A stretch of 64,000 nt of DNA, taken from assembly GCA_964471595.1 (NCBI GenBank), contig CAYYGN010000002.1:62001-126000 (forward strand), read 5' to 3'. Origin of the DNA: JAGNXB01 sp964471595 (GTDB lineage Bacteria; Bacteroidota; Bacteroidia; Chitinophagales; Saprospiraceae). Position 1 is the first letter of the stretch, and each line of letters begins with the position of its first letter. Below the pieces are notes generated by a model. It ran no database searches. It had not been told where the DNA came from and saw only the letters and a program-made list of their open reading frames with translations. Of the stretch, positions 1 to 8,044 are shown piece after piece. The position numbers were made by a program, and so were the translations under genes.

Positions 1-495
1 CTGCCTGAGGTCAAGGCACTTAGGCAAAGTTAGGCAGGTTGGTGAAAAGTTGTGCAAATGTTTCATGGGTGCCACTTCCGGAGGTGGCCCGGATACGGGG
101 GTCGGGCATATTGCTGATGGTTGGGTACGTACGGGCCAACAGAAGGGTGTGTCGTATGAAGATGCAGGAGGCCCGGGAATCTCTCATGATGCTGTACTTG
201 ACCGAGCCCGGTACCTGGAGGATGCCGTCCCATGCGCTTTGATGGACAGCACCTGCATGAATCCCCGGCAAACCTACCATCTGCAGCCTTCCTGTGGAAA
301 TATGTGAAACGCCATAACCCGTAAGGCCAATCCGGTTTGCGTGCATACCAACACAAACATGATGATCACCAGTAATCTATGGTAGCCTCAATTCTGATGA
401 TAACCATGAATGGGAAAACTTCACATCCGCTTGATTTCCAATAAAATCCTTAAATTTATTCATTCGGATCAAGTACTATATACCTTAAACCCTCT
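1..495. other. Gene-poor stretch with no supportable gene
   Basis: About the first 340 bases are GC-rich and the rest is AT-rich up to the first lipoprotein. A 108-codon reading frame exists on the minus strand (20-346), but the other frames here are equally open, its protein resembles no family I know and it has no clear promoter. It may be sequence left from an old rearrangement at the edge of the decay zone that follows. Confidence 0.4.
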
Positions 496-1014
496 ATGGA
501 CATGATGAAACGAGTCCTCCTCCTCACAGCCCTCCTCCTGGCCGTAGTAGCCGGATGCACGAAGAAAGACCCCCCTTCCCCCTACCACAAGGACATCTTC
601 CGTTGCAAGGTCAATGGCGAGGAGTGGGTGGCTACCTGCCCCTCCGATGGCCTCTTCGGCTGCCAGCCCATCGACTGCCAGTATTATTGGAAGGATACGA
701 AAGGCTTTGAGATTGGTGCTAAAAGACGAACACATGATAATTCTGTTTACAATTCTTTGGGATTATATAAGCTCCAATCAGAAATTGGAGATAATGTATT
801 AACATATACCTCAAGCACCTATTCGGATTTCAATAATAGTACTGGATGTAAGGTGTACTCTTTAGATACTACAAGCATAAGGAGATTGACGATTATTGAA
901 GCAGATACGGTTAAATATTTAATTAAAGGAACGTTTGAGTTTACTGTATTTAATAAGTGCATGGATACTTTGCGATTTACAGAAGGTGAGTTCCATGTAA
1001 ACTTTCGTTATTAG
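496..1014 (+). CDS. Small secreted lipoprotein of unknown function (DUF6252-like)
   Basis: A 172-residue protein with a lipoprotein signal peptide: basic MDMMKR start, hydrophobic core and a lipobox ending VVAGC at about residue 21, so it is probably anchored in a cell-envelope membrane. After the lipid site come FRCKVNGEEW near residue 36 and, near the C-terminus, GTFEF and DTLRFTEGEFHV. The same layout recurs in the lipoprotein at 1617-2198 (FGCKVNGKPW, SGTFYF, DTVRITDGVFDI), so the two are paralogues. This pattern resembles DUF6252-type Bacteroidota lipoproteins, which have no assigned role. Base composition changes inside the gene: the first 200 bases are GC-rich like the genome, the rest is strongly AT-rich, which suggests a mosaic or transferred origin. 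Confidence 0.7.
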   Translation: MDMMKRVLLLTALLLAVVAGCTKKDPPSPYHKDIFRCKVNGEEWVATCPSDGLFGCQPIDCQYYWKDTKGFEIGAKRRTHDNSVYNSLGLYKLQSEIGDNVLTYTSSTYSDFNNSTGCKVYSLDTTSIRRLTIIEADTVKYLIKGTFEFTVFNKCMDTLRFTEGEFHVNFRY

Positions 1015-1057
1015 CGCCAGGCAATCTTGGTCCATCATATCCCCAAAATCACATACC

Positions 1058-1495
1058 ATGCACAAGTTTTTATTGTTTCTGGTCTGTATGGCTTGCAGCC
1101 TTTCAGCCCGCGCCCAGGCGCCGGATACCACGATCGAGCAGCGCCTTTCGATGGCATTGTCCCAACTCGACTATGACTCCCTTATCACAGGTATCCATAT
1201 AGATCGTGTGCCACAGTACCTGCCTGTGGCGTTAATTGACGGAGGGGCATATGCCGACAGTATGGAGATGAGTTAGAAAACGCTTACCATGTTATATGGA
1301 ATGCTGGCATACTGTCAAGTTGATTCCATCCATTTCCCCCTTTTGGACAGTGCCTATACAGAGGCATGGCAGAGCCTGGAAGATCTCGACACCACTGTTA
1401 TTGGCGGCCTTTGGATGCGCTACGACCGCTTCAAACCGCTATATAAAGTCGTTTTTGAATGGGTGAGAATACCAAATACTGCATTTAGTTGTTAA
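1058..1495 (+). pseudogene. Relic of a secreted protein with an in-frame stop
   Basis: Reading frame 1058-1276 starts with a clean signal peptide (MHKFLLFLVCMACSLSARAQ) and ends at an amber codon TAG at 1274-1276. The same frame continues without a gap as MLYGMLAYCQVDSIHF and onward to 1495, and the composition and periodicity look the same on both sides of the stop. The simplest reading is one gene with a premature stop. It also ends abruptly where GC-rich coding sequence turns into AT-rich non-coding sequence near 1465, so the 3' part is probably missing too. I do not recognise the family. Signal-peptide proteins of this kind in Bacteroidota often end in a T9SS sorting domain; a detached one lies at 2720-3139. 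Confidence 0.6.
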
Positions 1496-1616
1496 TGAAC
1501 TATTAATAATAGTTAAATCTTATCCCCTAATTAGATTATACAACAACTTAGTATCTGAAAATTGGACAGCCAGCCATGTTTTTTAGTTCTCACCACTATT
1601 TAATAATAAAGTAGGA

Positions 1617-2198
1617 ATGAACAGCCATTTTACGTTGTTTGCCATTGGAGTCATCATTGCATTTCTTTGTAGTGTTTCAGGTTGTAAGAAAATTGATTTT
1701 CTTAATCCCTGTGTGCCCCCTCCTGCCGTAGTACCTTCCAAAACCAGCAAAGGCCTGAATACCTTTGGGTGTAAAGTCAATGGTAAACCATGGAGTTATA
1801 CCCCGAAATTTTACCTCTGGCCTTTCGAAAGACCTTTATATTGTGTGTATGAAAGCAGCTTTACAAACTTACTTATTCGGGCCGAAAGAAACTATTTATT
1901 GTCATGTGATTCAGTAGTACAAATAATAGACCTAAGAATAAGAAATGTGGGAGATTCATTGAATGAGTACCTAGGGTATAACCGTAGGATTTTTCGTGAT
2001 TATGTTTCAATTTGTAATGGGGTAACAAATGATTATGAACTTGACACGTTGCAGCCTTACGGCTTACATTTATATTATAAGGATCTGAAAAGTCGAATAT
2101 TCTCTGGCACTTTTTATTTTACTGCTATAAGCAAAGAATGTCAGGATACTGTTCGGATTACAGACGGAGTATTTGATATCGTCGCAGATCCTGGCTAA
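1617..2198 (+). CDS. Small secreted lipoprotein, paralogue of the first lipoprotein
   Basis: A 193-residue protein with signal peptide MNSHFTLFAIGVIIAFLCSV and a lipobox ending CSVSGC at about residue 23, so it is predicted to be lipid-anchored. It shares with the lipoprotein at 496-1014 an FxCKVNGxxW segment at the start of the mature domain and a C-terminal SGTFYF...ECQDTVRITDGVFDI segment. Between them the two differ a lot. The gene is AT-rich compared with the rest of the window and sits between two broken genes, so the cluster may be an island of recently moved or rapidly evolving surface proteins. Function unknown. The start ATG at 1617 is the first in frame before the hydrophobic core. 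Confidence 0.7.
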   Translation: MNSHFTLFAIGVIIAFLCSVSGCKKIDFLNPCVPPPAVVPSKTSKGLNTFGCKVNGKPWSYTPKFYLWPFERPLYCVYESSFTNLLIRAERNYLLSCDSVVQIIDLRIRNVGDSLNEYLGYNRRIFRDYVSICNGVTNDYELDTLQPYGLHLYYKDLKSRIFSGTFYFTAISKECQDTVRITDGVFDIVADPG

Positions 2199-2257
2199 AA
2201 TGATATATCAGACTTTTCTATTTTCTTCAGCTATTCCATAAACCAAACTCATAAATC

Positions 2258-2329
2258 ATGTTAAGTTTTAAATCCCACTTTCTTCTGTTAGGAATTATAA
2301 TTTTAACCCAGGGAACTTTGTTAAGTTGA
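2258..2329 (+). pseudogene. Orphan signal peptide cut off by an IS3-type insertion
   Basis: ATG at 2258 opens a 23-codon frame, MLSFKSHFLLLGIIILTQGT and three more residues, which is a good secretion signal with nothing behind it. The stop TGA at 2327 coincides with the TGAAGCC sequence that I take as the left end of the IS3 relic that follows, so the stop probably belongs to the inserted element. The gene it belonged to cannot be told. It may be the one whose C-terminus remains at 2444-3139. Confidence 0.5.
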
Positions 2330-2452
2330 AGCCTTCCCCGAAATCAGCTACGGATAAAAGTACTAATTTCGGGAACGATGAAGAAGTCAAAATTTTCACA
2401 GAGTCAGATCATCGCGATATTGGCTCAGCATGAAACAGGCAGGGTCTGTTAG
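2327..2452 (+). mobile_element. Left-end fragment of an IS3-family insertion sequence (orfA start)
   Basis: ATG at 2378 begins a frame reading MKKSKFSQSQIIAILAQHE followed by TGR. This is the characteristic N-terminus of IS3-family OrfA transposases, which start with the first helix of an HTH_Tnp_1 domain (typical pattern MKKSRFSExQIvxILKexExG). Agreement stops after codon 22 and the frame ends at TAG 2450. The 51 bases in front, starting TGAAGCCTTCCCCG at 2327, fit an IS3 left end (ends begin TG and carry a GC-rich inverted repeat), but I cannot confirm the repeat because the right end is absent. Everything 3' of about 2443 is lost, so it is an immobile scar. Confidence 0.65.
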
Positions 2453-3139
2453 TGGCAATTGTATTTTGTCATCTCCCAACGTCCCGGTCATCCTTACGCC
2501 CATGGCATCGGCAGGAGTGATCTACTGCCCCGAGCCACCCCGGATGCCCGAAGGGCCGGGGTCATCGGGTTCCGGCCATTTTGCCACCGCACCGGATACG
2601 TCCCTGCATTGTGTGCGGATCACCACCTCCGTGCCGGCGGATACCCAACTCATCCACGATGCTTATATCAGAGGCATGCACTGGTTTTACTGGGAGGATT
2701 TTGATGAGTCTTTGAAAGATTGGAACCGGTAGCCGCGATTCCGGATACGGTACGAAGCGGGATGTCCGGCAGGTGCCGGCAGTATATTGACGTAGCGCGT
2801 GTGATGGTGGATGTCCTGGCACCACTCCGGTCCGAACCAGACCCACTCATCGGAGATCCGATCTCAGACGGGCCAACGAGCGTGGTGGCTACCTCCCGTC
2901 CAGGTAACCAGGAGGTCTATCCCAATCCTGCCCGGGGTACGGTAACGGTCAAACCGGCACCGGGAGCTGACAGGCTTCGGATCGTGAATGCGCTGGGGCA
3001 TGAGATGAAGGAAGTGCGGAATCCCGCATCATCATTGTCGCTTGATGTCGGAGCCTGGCCGGACGGGGTGTACGGGTTTATCAGCCTGTCTCGCACCGGC
3101 CGGATCATGGAAGTAACTCGCGTAGTCATTACCCGTTAG
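2444..3139 (+). pseudogene. 3' remnant of a T9SS-exported protein, frameshifted
   Basis: Two frames make up the relic. The first (in frame with 2430-2732) becomes protein-like from about 2600 (LHCVRITTSVPADTQLIHDA, MHWFYWEDFDESLKDWNR) and stops at TAG 2730. The second, offset frame (2720-3139) continues at once with IPDTVRSGMSGRCRQYIDVA and ends in a clear type-A T9SS sorting domain: EVYPNPARGTVTV, then RIVNALGHEMKEV, then LDVGAWPDGVYGFI and a basic end. One small indel near 2730 would join them. The original protein was therefore secreted and passed to the cell surface by T9SS. The 5' part was lost at the IS3 scar. Passenger function unknown. Confidence 0.6.
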
Positions 3140-3160
3140 CGTTTTCAGTATCTTTCAACC

Positions 3161-3192
3161 AGTGAGAGGCACCTGCACGGGTGCTTCTCACT
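3161..3192 (+). terminator. Inverted repeat, possible terminator
   Basis: A 13-bp stem (AGTGAGAGGCACC with GGTGCTTCTCACT, one G-U pair) closes a 6-nt loop just after the T9SS relic. No T-run follows on either strand, so it may be a weak terminator or an mRNA 3'-end stabiliser. Confidence 0.4.
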
Positions 3193-3200
3193 CAATACCC

Positions 3201-3208
3201 TACCTTTG
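3201..3208 (+). promoter_or_regulatory. Bacteroidota -7 promoter motif TACCTTTG
   Basis: An exact match to TAnnTTTG. It lies 48 nt before the ATG at 3257 of the MDR oxidoreductase and within the upstream extension of its frame, which argues for the ATG start. Confidence 0.5.
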
Positions 3209-3256
3209 GCCTTGTGCGGACAGCCCGGTTGTCGGGGCTTTTTGCTTGTCACTGCC

Positions 3257-4225
3257 ATGCTCGCCCTGCGATTGAACGGAAAAGACCGGGACCCCGTCCC
3301 GGAACGGATCGACCCCGATCCCGTCCCCGATGGTTGGGTGGAAGTCCGCCTGCGGGCAGCCGCCCTCAACCATCGTGACGTATGGATCCGCCAAGGCCTT
3401 TACGCCGGCATCCGGTACCCCTTCACGCCGGGCAGTGACGGCGCCGGCTATATCGGTCACGATCCGGTCCTCATCAATCCGGGCATGGATTGGGGTCCCA
3501 ACCCGGCTGCTCAAGGGGCCGGGTTCCATATCCTCGGCATGCCGTCCAACGGCACCTTCGCCCAACGCGTATGCGTACCCGCCAGTCAGGTTTATCCCGT
3601 CCCCGCTCACCTGAGCATGGAAGAAGCCGCCGCCATCCCGCTGGCCGGCGTCACCGCCTTCCGGGCTCTATTTACCCGTGGCCGTGCACAATCCGGTGAA
3701 AGAATGCTGATCACAGGCATTGGCGGGGGTGTGGCTCAGTGGGTTTTCCGCTTTGGACTGGCGGCAGGTATGGAGATTTGGGTGACCTCGGGCGATGAGG
3801 CCAAAATCCGCGAGGCCTTACGAAACGGTGCCGCCGCCGGGATGAATTACAAAAATGAACACTGGCCCGAACAGGCACGATCAGCCGGAGGGTTCGACCT
3901 GGTGATTGACGGCGCAGGAGGTCCCTTTGCAGCAGGCATCCTCAAGTACTTGAACCCCGGAGGGAGGATCGTCGTTTACGGCGGTACCGCCGGCGCCATC
4001 GAAAAGTTGCTGCCCCAACCCCTCTTTTGGAAGCAAATCGATATCCTGGGCAGTACCATGGGCACCTCACAGGACTTTGATGCCATGATGGCTTTCATCA
4101 CCAGGCACCGCATAACCCCCGTCCTGGATCAATTCTTCCCCCTTGAAAAAGGAGCCCAAGCGTATCACCGCATGACCCAGGGTGCACAGACCGGAAAAAT
4201 CATTCTCCAGATCCCCGACGAATGA
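3257..4225 (+). CDS. Zinc-type alcohol dehydrogenase/quinone oxidoreductase-like protein (MDR family)
   Basis: A medium-chain dehydrogenase/reductase of 322 residues. The N-terminal GroES-like part has VEVRLRAAALNHRDVWIRQG and PFTPGSDGAGYI. The Rossmann part has ITGIGGGVAQW where NAD(P) binds, and FDLVIDGAGG and GGRIVVYGGT further on. The structural-zinc cysteine cluster is missing, so it is closer to the zinc-free quinone oxidoreductase-like branch. Substrate unknown. The frame is open back to a TTG at 3206, but ATG 3257 gives a normal N-terminus and lies downstream of a promoter motif. The stop overlaps the next start (ATGA), so it is co-transcribed with the phosphodiesterase. Confidence 0.85.
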   Translation: MLALRLNGKDRDPVPERIDPDPVPDGWVEVRLRAAALNHRDVWIRQGLYAGIRYPFTPGSDGAGYIGHDPVLINPGMDWGPNPAAQGAGFHILGMPSNGTFAQRVCVPASQVYPVPAHLSMEEAAAIPLAGVTAFRALFTRGRAQSGERMLITGIGGGVAQWVFRFGLAAGMEIWVTSGDEAKIREALRNGAAAGMNYKNEHWPEQARSAGGFDLVIDGAGGPFAAGILKYLNPGGRIVVYGGTAGAIEKLLPQPLFWKQIDILGSTMGTSQDFDAMMAFITRHRITPVLDQFFPLEKGAQAYHRMTQGAQTGKIILQIPDE

Positions 4226-4731
4226 GGATTGGCCTGCTGTCGGATACCCATGGCTACATGGGACCCGAAATTCTTGAAGTGACCGCCACCTGCGACGAGA
4301 TCTGGCATGCCGGCGATATCGGCCATCCCGATGTCCTAAAAGCGCTGTCACGGACGTCACCGGTACTGGCCGTGTACGGCAACATCGACGATGCCGAAAT
4401 ACGCCGATCCTGTCCGGAAATGGTGATGGCCGAGCGGGAGGGTTTGAAGGTTCTCATAATCCACATCGCCGGCACCCCCGGCCGGTACAATGCCCAAGTG
4501 CGAAAGCTCGTCACTGAACATGCACCGGATATCCTGGTGTGCGGACACTCGCATATCCTCAGGGTGATGAAAGACACCGCCACCGGTCATTGGCATCTCA
4601 ATCCCGGCGCAGCCGGTCATCATGGGTTCCACCTGATACGCACCATGCTCACGTTCACGCTGGACAATGGCCGTCTCAGAGACATGGCGGCCGTGGAGTT
4701 CGGGCGCAGAGGGCGTCTATCCGGCGTCTAA
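4222..4731 (+). CDS. YfcE/MJ0936-type metallophosphoesterase
   Basis: A 169-residue calcineurin-like phosphoesterase. All metal-binding motifs are present: LLSDTHG at residues 5-11, WHAGDIGH near 28, YGNIDD near 52, HIAGTPG near 80 and CGHSHI near 108, with a final NPGAAG turn. The family is mostly phosphodiesterase on simple esters or 2',3'-cyclic nucleotides; the true substrate cannot be inferred here. Its ATG overlaps the stop of the MDR oxidoreductase. Its 3' end overlaps the convergent trans-sulfuration gene by 15 nt. Confidence 0.88.
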   Translation: MRIGLLSDTHGYMGPEILEVTATCDEIWHAGDIGHPDVLKALSRTSPVLAVYGNIDDAEIRRSCPEMVMAEREGLKVLIIHIAGTPGRYNAQVRKLVTEHAPDILVCGHSHILRVMKDTATGHWHLNPGAAGHHGFHLIRTMLTFTLDNGRLRDMAAVEFGRRGRLSGV

Positions 4732-5913
4732 AGCCCGGGCAAAATCGGCGATCAATGCCTCTTCTCCCTCTAATCCGGTCGATACGCGTATGAGGCCTTC
4801 CGTAATACCCTGGCTTTCGCGGATGTCTTTCGCAATACGGAGATGAGAGCTGGTCGCCGGGTGCAACACCAGGGTGTCCACATCGCCCAGGGTAGGCGCC
4901 ATGCGGGCCACCTTCAGCCGGTTCATTACCCGGATGGCATTTTCCTTTCCACCCGCAACTTCGAAGCTCAGCATCCCGCCAAATCCGTACATCTGCCGGA
5001 GGGCAATCCCATGCGTTGGATGCGAATCCAGGCCGGGATAATTGACCCGGCTCACTCTGTCGCAACCCATGAGCCAGCGGGCCAGGGCCAGGGCATTCGA
5101 GGCATGACGCTCCATGCGGATCGGCAAGGTCCTGATCCCGTTGGCGACCATCCAGGCGTCAAACGGATTGCAGGTGGCGCCGGTGAGCTTGAGGACCTGG
5201 AATACTTTCTCGGTTACAAATGCCTTGTCGCGCCCCATAATCACACCGGCGATGCCCGTTCCGTGGCCGTTAAGGTACTTGGTGGTGGAATGGATGACGA
5301 AATCGATACCCAGGGACAAGGGTCTTTGGAAATAAGGGGTGCAAAAGGTATTGTCCACCACTGTCCGGCAATCATATCGCCGGGCGATGGAGGCCATGGT
5401 CGCCAGGTCTATGCATTGAAGACCGGGGTTGGTCGGAGTTTCCATATAAATGACCCGGATGGCGGGATCGGCCTTGAGCCTTTCTTCGGCCTGTTCCGGA
5501 TCGGACAATTCGGCAAAGACCGGTTGGATGCCGAGTCCGTCCATCACTTTGAGCAGCAATTCGGTGGTTCCTCCATACAGATTGGACTGCGTGAGGACTT
5601 TGCCGCCCCGCGGCAGCAGGCTGAGCATCAGGACATGGATGGCGGCCATGCCCGAACCGGTCATTAAAGCGGCGGGTTCATCCGCGAGACCATAGCCCTC
5701 CATTTGGGCCAGACGGGTTGCCAGCGCTTCGATGGTAGGATTGCCATACCGGCTGTACACATAGCCTTCCTTCTTTCCTTCAAAGACGGCAATACAATCC
5801 TCGAGATGATCGAAGGAAAACGAAGAGCTCAGGTAGAGGGGCAGTTGCTGGGGGGGATTGGTCGCCGGGACATCGAGGCGCCGAACGCAGAGAGTGTGAA
5901 AGCCGGGGTCCAT
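4717..5913 (-). CDS. PLP-dependent trans-sulfuration enzyme (Cys/Met metabolism family)
   Basis: A 398-residue fold-type I PLP enzyme of the cystathionine gamma-synthase, cystathionine gamma-lyase, methionine gamma-lyase and O-acetylhomoserine sulfhydrylase group. YVYSRYGNPT (51-60) binds PLP phosphate across the dimer, MTGSGMAAI (84-92) lies over the cofactor, and HSTTKYLNGHGT carries the Schiff-base lysine K212. Length and motifs are complete. Sequence alone does not separate the four activities; methionine gamma-lyase or a gamma-synthase are the leading options. It is transcribed divergently from the pseudouridine synthase, with a TAGTTTTC element at 5941-5948 as a possible -7 box. Confidence 0.85.
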   Translation of the reverse strand: MDPGFHTLCVRRLDVPATNPPQQLPLYLSSSFSFDHLEDCIAVFEGKKEGYVYSRYGNPTIEALATRLAQMEGYGLADEPAALMTGSGMAAIHVLMLSLLPRGGKVLTQSNLYGGTTELLLKVMDGLGIQPVFAELSDPEQAEERLKADPAIRVIYMETPTNPGLQCIDLATMASIARRYDCRTVVDNTFCTPYFQRPLSLGIDFVIHSTTKYLNGHGTGIAGVIMGRDKAFVTEKVFQVLKLTGATCNPFDAWMVANGIRTLPIRMERHASNALALARWLMGCDRVSRVNYPGLDSHPTHGIALRQMYGFGGMLSFEVAGGKENAIRVMNRLKVARMAPTLGDVDTLVLHPATSSHLRIAKDIRESQGITEGLIRVSTGLEGEEALIADFARALDAG

Positions 5914-5926
5914 AGGGGGGATGATG

Positions 5927-5934
5927 TACCTTTG
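5927..5934 (+). promoter_or_regulatory. Bacteroidota -7 promoter motif TACCTTTG
   Basis: An exact TAnnTTTG match 23 nt before the TTG start of the pseudouridine synthase, within the 44-bp divergent intergenic region. Confidence 0.5.
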
Positions 5935-5957
5935 AGCCCGAAAACTACGGATTCGGT

Positions 5958-7019
5958 TTGAAGGAGGACAAGACCAGAGATCCCGAATGGGAAGAAGGGG
6001 ATGAATATGTCGAGACCTACAGCATCCGTGTGGATGCCGGTCAGGGTCTGCTCCGGATCGACAGGTTCCTCACCGACCGCCTGGAACGCGCCTCGCGCAA
6101 CAAAATCCAGAATGCCATCAAGGCCGGCTCCGTAAGGGTGAACGGTGAAACCGTCAAAGCCAATTACCGGGTCAAGCCCAAAGATGATATCCGGGTCGTT
6201 TTGCCCCGCACACTGGAGGGTCTGGGCAAAGTCATCGCTCAGGACATCCCGCTGACGATCGTATATGAGGATGATGATCTGATCGTGATCGACAAACCGG
6301 CTGGTATGGTCGTTCATCCGGGGATCGGCAACTTTGACGGCACGCTGGTCAATGCCCTGGCCTGGCATTTTGAAAAAGAGCGGTTGCCTGTCATGCCGGG
6401 GTCGATCGTTGACCGGCCCGGATTGGTGCATCGCATTGACAAGGACACCTCGGGGCTGCTGGTCATTGCCCGATCGGAATACGCGATGAGTCACCTGGCC
6501 AGACAGTTTTTCGAACATTCCATCCGTCGCAGGTATCTGGCCCTGGTGTGGGGTGAGCCGGAACCGGCCAAAGGCACCATTCACGCACATGTAGGCAAGC
6601 ACCCTCGCATCCGCCAGATGCAGGAAGTCTTTCCCGAAGGCGATCACGGCAAAGAGGCTATTACCCATTATTCGGTCATCGAGCCCCTTTATTATGTCAG
6701 CCTGGTGGAATGCCAACTGGAAACCGGACGCACACACCAGATCCGGGTGCATATGAAATACATAGGCCATCCCTTGTTTAACGATGCCAAATACGGAGGC
6801 GACCGCATTTTGAAAGGCACCGTTTATGCCAAATACCGCCAGTTTGTCCAACAGGCTTTCGAGGCCATTCCCCGGCAGGCGCTCCATGCCCGCTCACTGG
6901 GATTTGTCCACCCGACCACGGGCAAAGACATGTATTTCGAATCTCCGCTGCCGGCCGACTTCGCCCGGGCCCTGGAATTGTGGCGGGGCTGGGTTGCGGA
7001 AAAATCCACCCTGGCATGA
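5958..7019 (+). CDS. RluA/RluD-family pseudouridine synthase
   Basis: A 353-residue RNA pseudouridine synthase. An S4 RNA-binding domain (LRIDRFLTDRLERASRN, then GSVRVNGETVKANYRVKPKD) precedes the catalytic domain. The catalytic aspartate is in PGLVHRIDKDTSGLLV, and LETGRTHQIRVHM and HPLFNDAKYGG are the later conserved blocks. RluD-type enzymes modify the large-subunit rRNA stem-loop H69; the exact target is inferred. Translation seems to start at TTG 5958: there is no in-frame ATG before the S4 domain, and the TACCTTTG element lies just upstream. The stop overlaps the start of the acyl-CoA reductase (ATGA). Confidence 0.88.
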   Translation: MKEDKTRDPEWEEGDEYVETYSIRVDAGQGLLRIDRFLTDRLERASRNKIQNAIKAGSVRVNGETVKANYRVKPKDDIRVVLPRTLEGLGKVIAQDIPLTIVYEDDDLIVIDKPAGMVVHPGIGNFDGTLVNALAWHFEKERLPVMPGSIVDRPGLVHRIDKDTSGLLVIARSEYAMSHLARQFFEHSIRRRYLALVWGEPEPAKGTIHAHVGKHPRIRQMQEVFPEGDHGKEAITHYSVIEPLYYVSLVECQLETGRTHQIRVHMKYIGHPLFNDAKYGGDRILKGTVYAKYRQFVQQAFEAIPRQALHARSLGFVHPTTGKDMYFESPLPADFARALELWRGWVAEKSTLA

Positions 7020-8044
7020 GCAGGCTGGGTGAGCGTATCGGTGCCTTTGTCGACCTGGGGAAATACCTGGAACAACCGGGGCCGGCTTTGCTCCGGGCCG
7101 TTGAGGAGGCCGGCTGGCACAATCCCTGGTTTACAGAGGAGAATGTGTTCCATGCCCTCCATGGTATTCGGACCCGATTTCTGGACAGGGCAGCACTTGT
7201 CCGCTGGACGGAAACCTGCCGCGTCCCGGATCGTCCCCGGGATCCGAAGACGATAGGTATGGTACTCGCCGGCAACATACCCCTTGTCGGATTTCACGAT
7301 CTGTTGTGTGTCCTGATCTCGGGCCATAGCCTGCAAGTCAAACCGTCCGAAAAAGACAAGATCCTGACCGTGCACATCCTGGATTGGCTGAAGGCGCGGT
7401 ATGAAGGATTTGAAAAGGCGATCGACATCACCGGACGCCTGAGCGGGTTCGATGCCGTTGTGGCGACAGGCAGCAACAATGCCGCCCGGTATTTCGACTA
7501 TTATTTCGGGCGCTACCCCGGAATCATCCGCCGCAACAGGAATGGGGTGGCCGTCTTGTGGGGAGATGAATCCCCGGAAGACCTGGGCGGTATTTGTGAG
7601 GACATTTTCAGGTATTTCGGGATGGGTTGCCGCAATGTGTCCGCCATCCTCCTTCCCCGCGAGGCGGATCCGGGGCCTCTCCTGGAGGCCTCGAATGCCT
7701 TTACCGGACTGCTGGATCATGGCCCCTGGCGCAACAATTACGACTATCAATTGGCCGTCATGCTTCTGTCCCGGGAGCCGTTTTTCCAGGGAGCGAGTAT
7801 CCTGCTGCGTGAAGACCCGCGTCTCGTTTCACCCCTTTCCGTTGTTCATTTGATCCGGTATGACGACCCGGATGACCTTCGGCGCCTCCTGGAGGTCCGC
7901 AGGACGGAAATCCAATGCGTCGTTTCGACCCGTCCGGTTCCCGGATGGGAGGTGGTGGCTCCTGGGCAGACCCAGGTGCCCGGTCTGACGGATTATGCCG
8001 ACGGTGTGGACACCATGGCCTTCCTGCAATCATTGTCGGTATGA
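7016..8044 (+). CDS. Acyl-CoA reductase (LuxC family)
   Basis: A 342-residue LuxC-type aldehyde-forming reductase, a branch of the ALDH superfamily. Recognisable blocks are MVLAGNIPLVGFHDLLCVLI near residue 80, KPSEKDK, VVATGSNNAARYFDYYFG, IIRRNRNGVAVLWG, and FRYFGMGCRNVSAI, whose cysteine is the expected acyl-thioester site. In luminous bacteria LuxC works with LuxD and LuxE; here none is present. Bacteroidota often keep a lone copy whose role is unknown, possibly in fatty-aldehyde metabolism. ATG 7016 overlaps the upstream stop and the stop overlaps the ATG of endonuclease III, so the three genes form an operon. Confidence 0.85.
   Translation: MSRLGERIGAFVDLGKYLEQPGPALLRAVEEAGWHNPWFTEENVFHALHGIRTRFLDRAALVRWTETCRVPDRPRDPKTIGMVLAGNIPLVGFHDLLCVLISGHSLQVKPSEKDKILTVHILDWLKARYEGFEKAIDITGRLSGFDAVVATGSNNAARYFDYYFGRYPGIIRRNRNGVAVLWGDESPEDLGGICEDIFRYFGMGCRNVSAILLPREADPGPLLEASNAFTGLLDHGPWRNNYDYQLAVMLLSREPFFQGASILLREDPRLVSPLSVVHLIRYDDPDDLRRLLEVRRTEIQCVVSTRPVPGWEVVAPGQTQVPGLTDYADGVDTMAFLQSLSV

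Noticed and set aside
20..346. 108-codon minus-strand frame at the window start
   Set aside because: All frames are open here, there is no motif or promoter, and the neighbours are decayed genes. Not supportable as a gene.
4843..5667. Open frame of 274 codons on the plus strand
   Set aside because: Antisense shadow of the trans-sulfuration gene; no recognisable domain.
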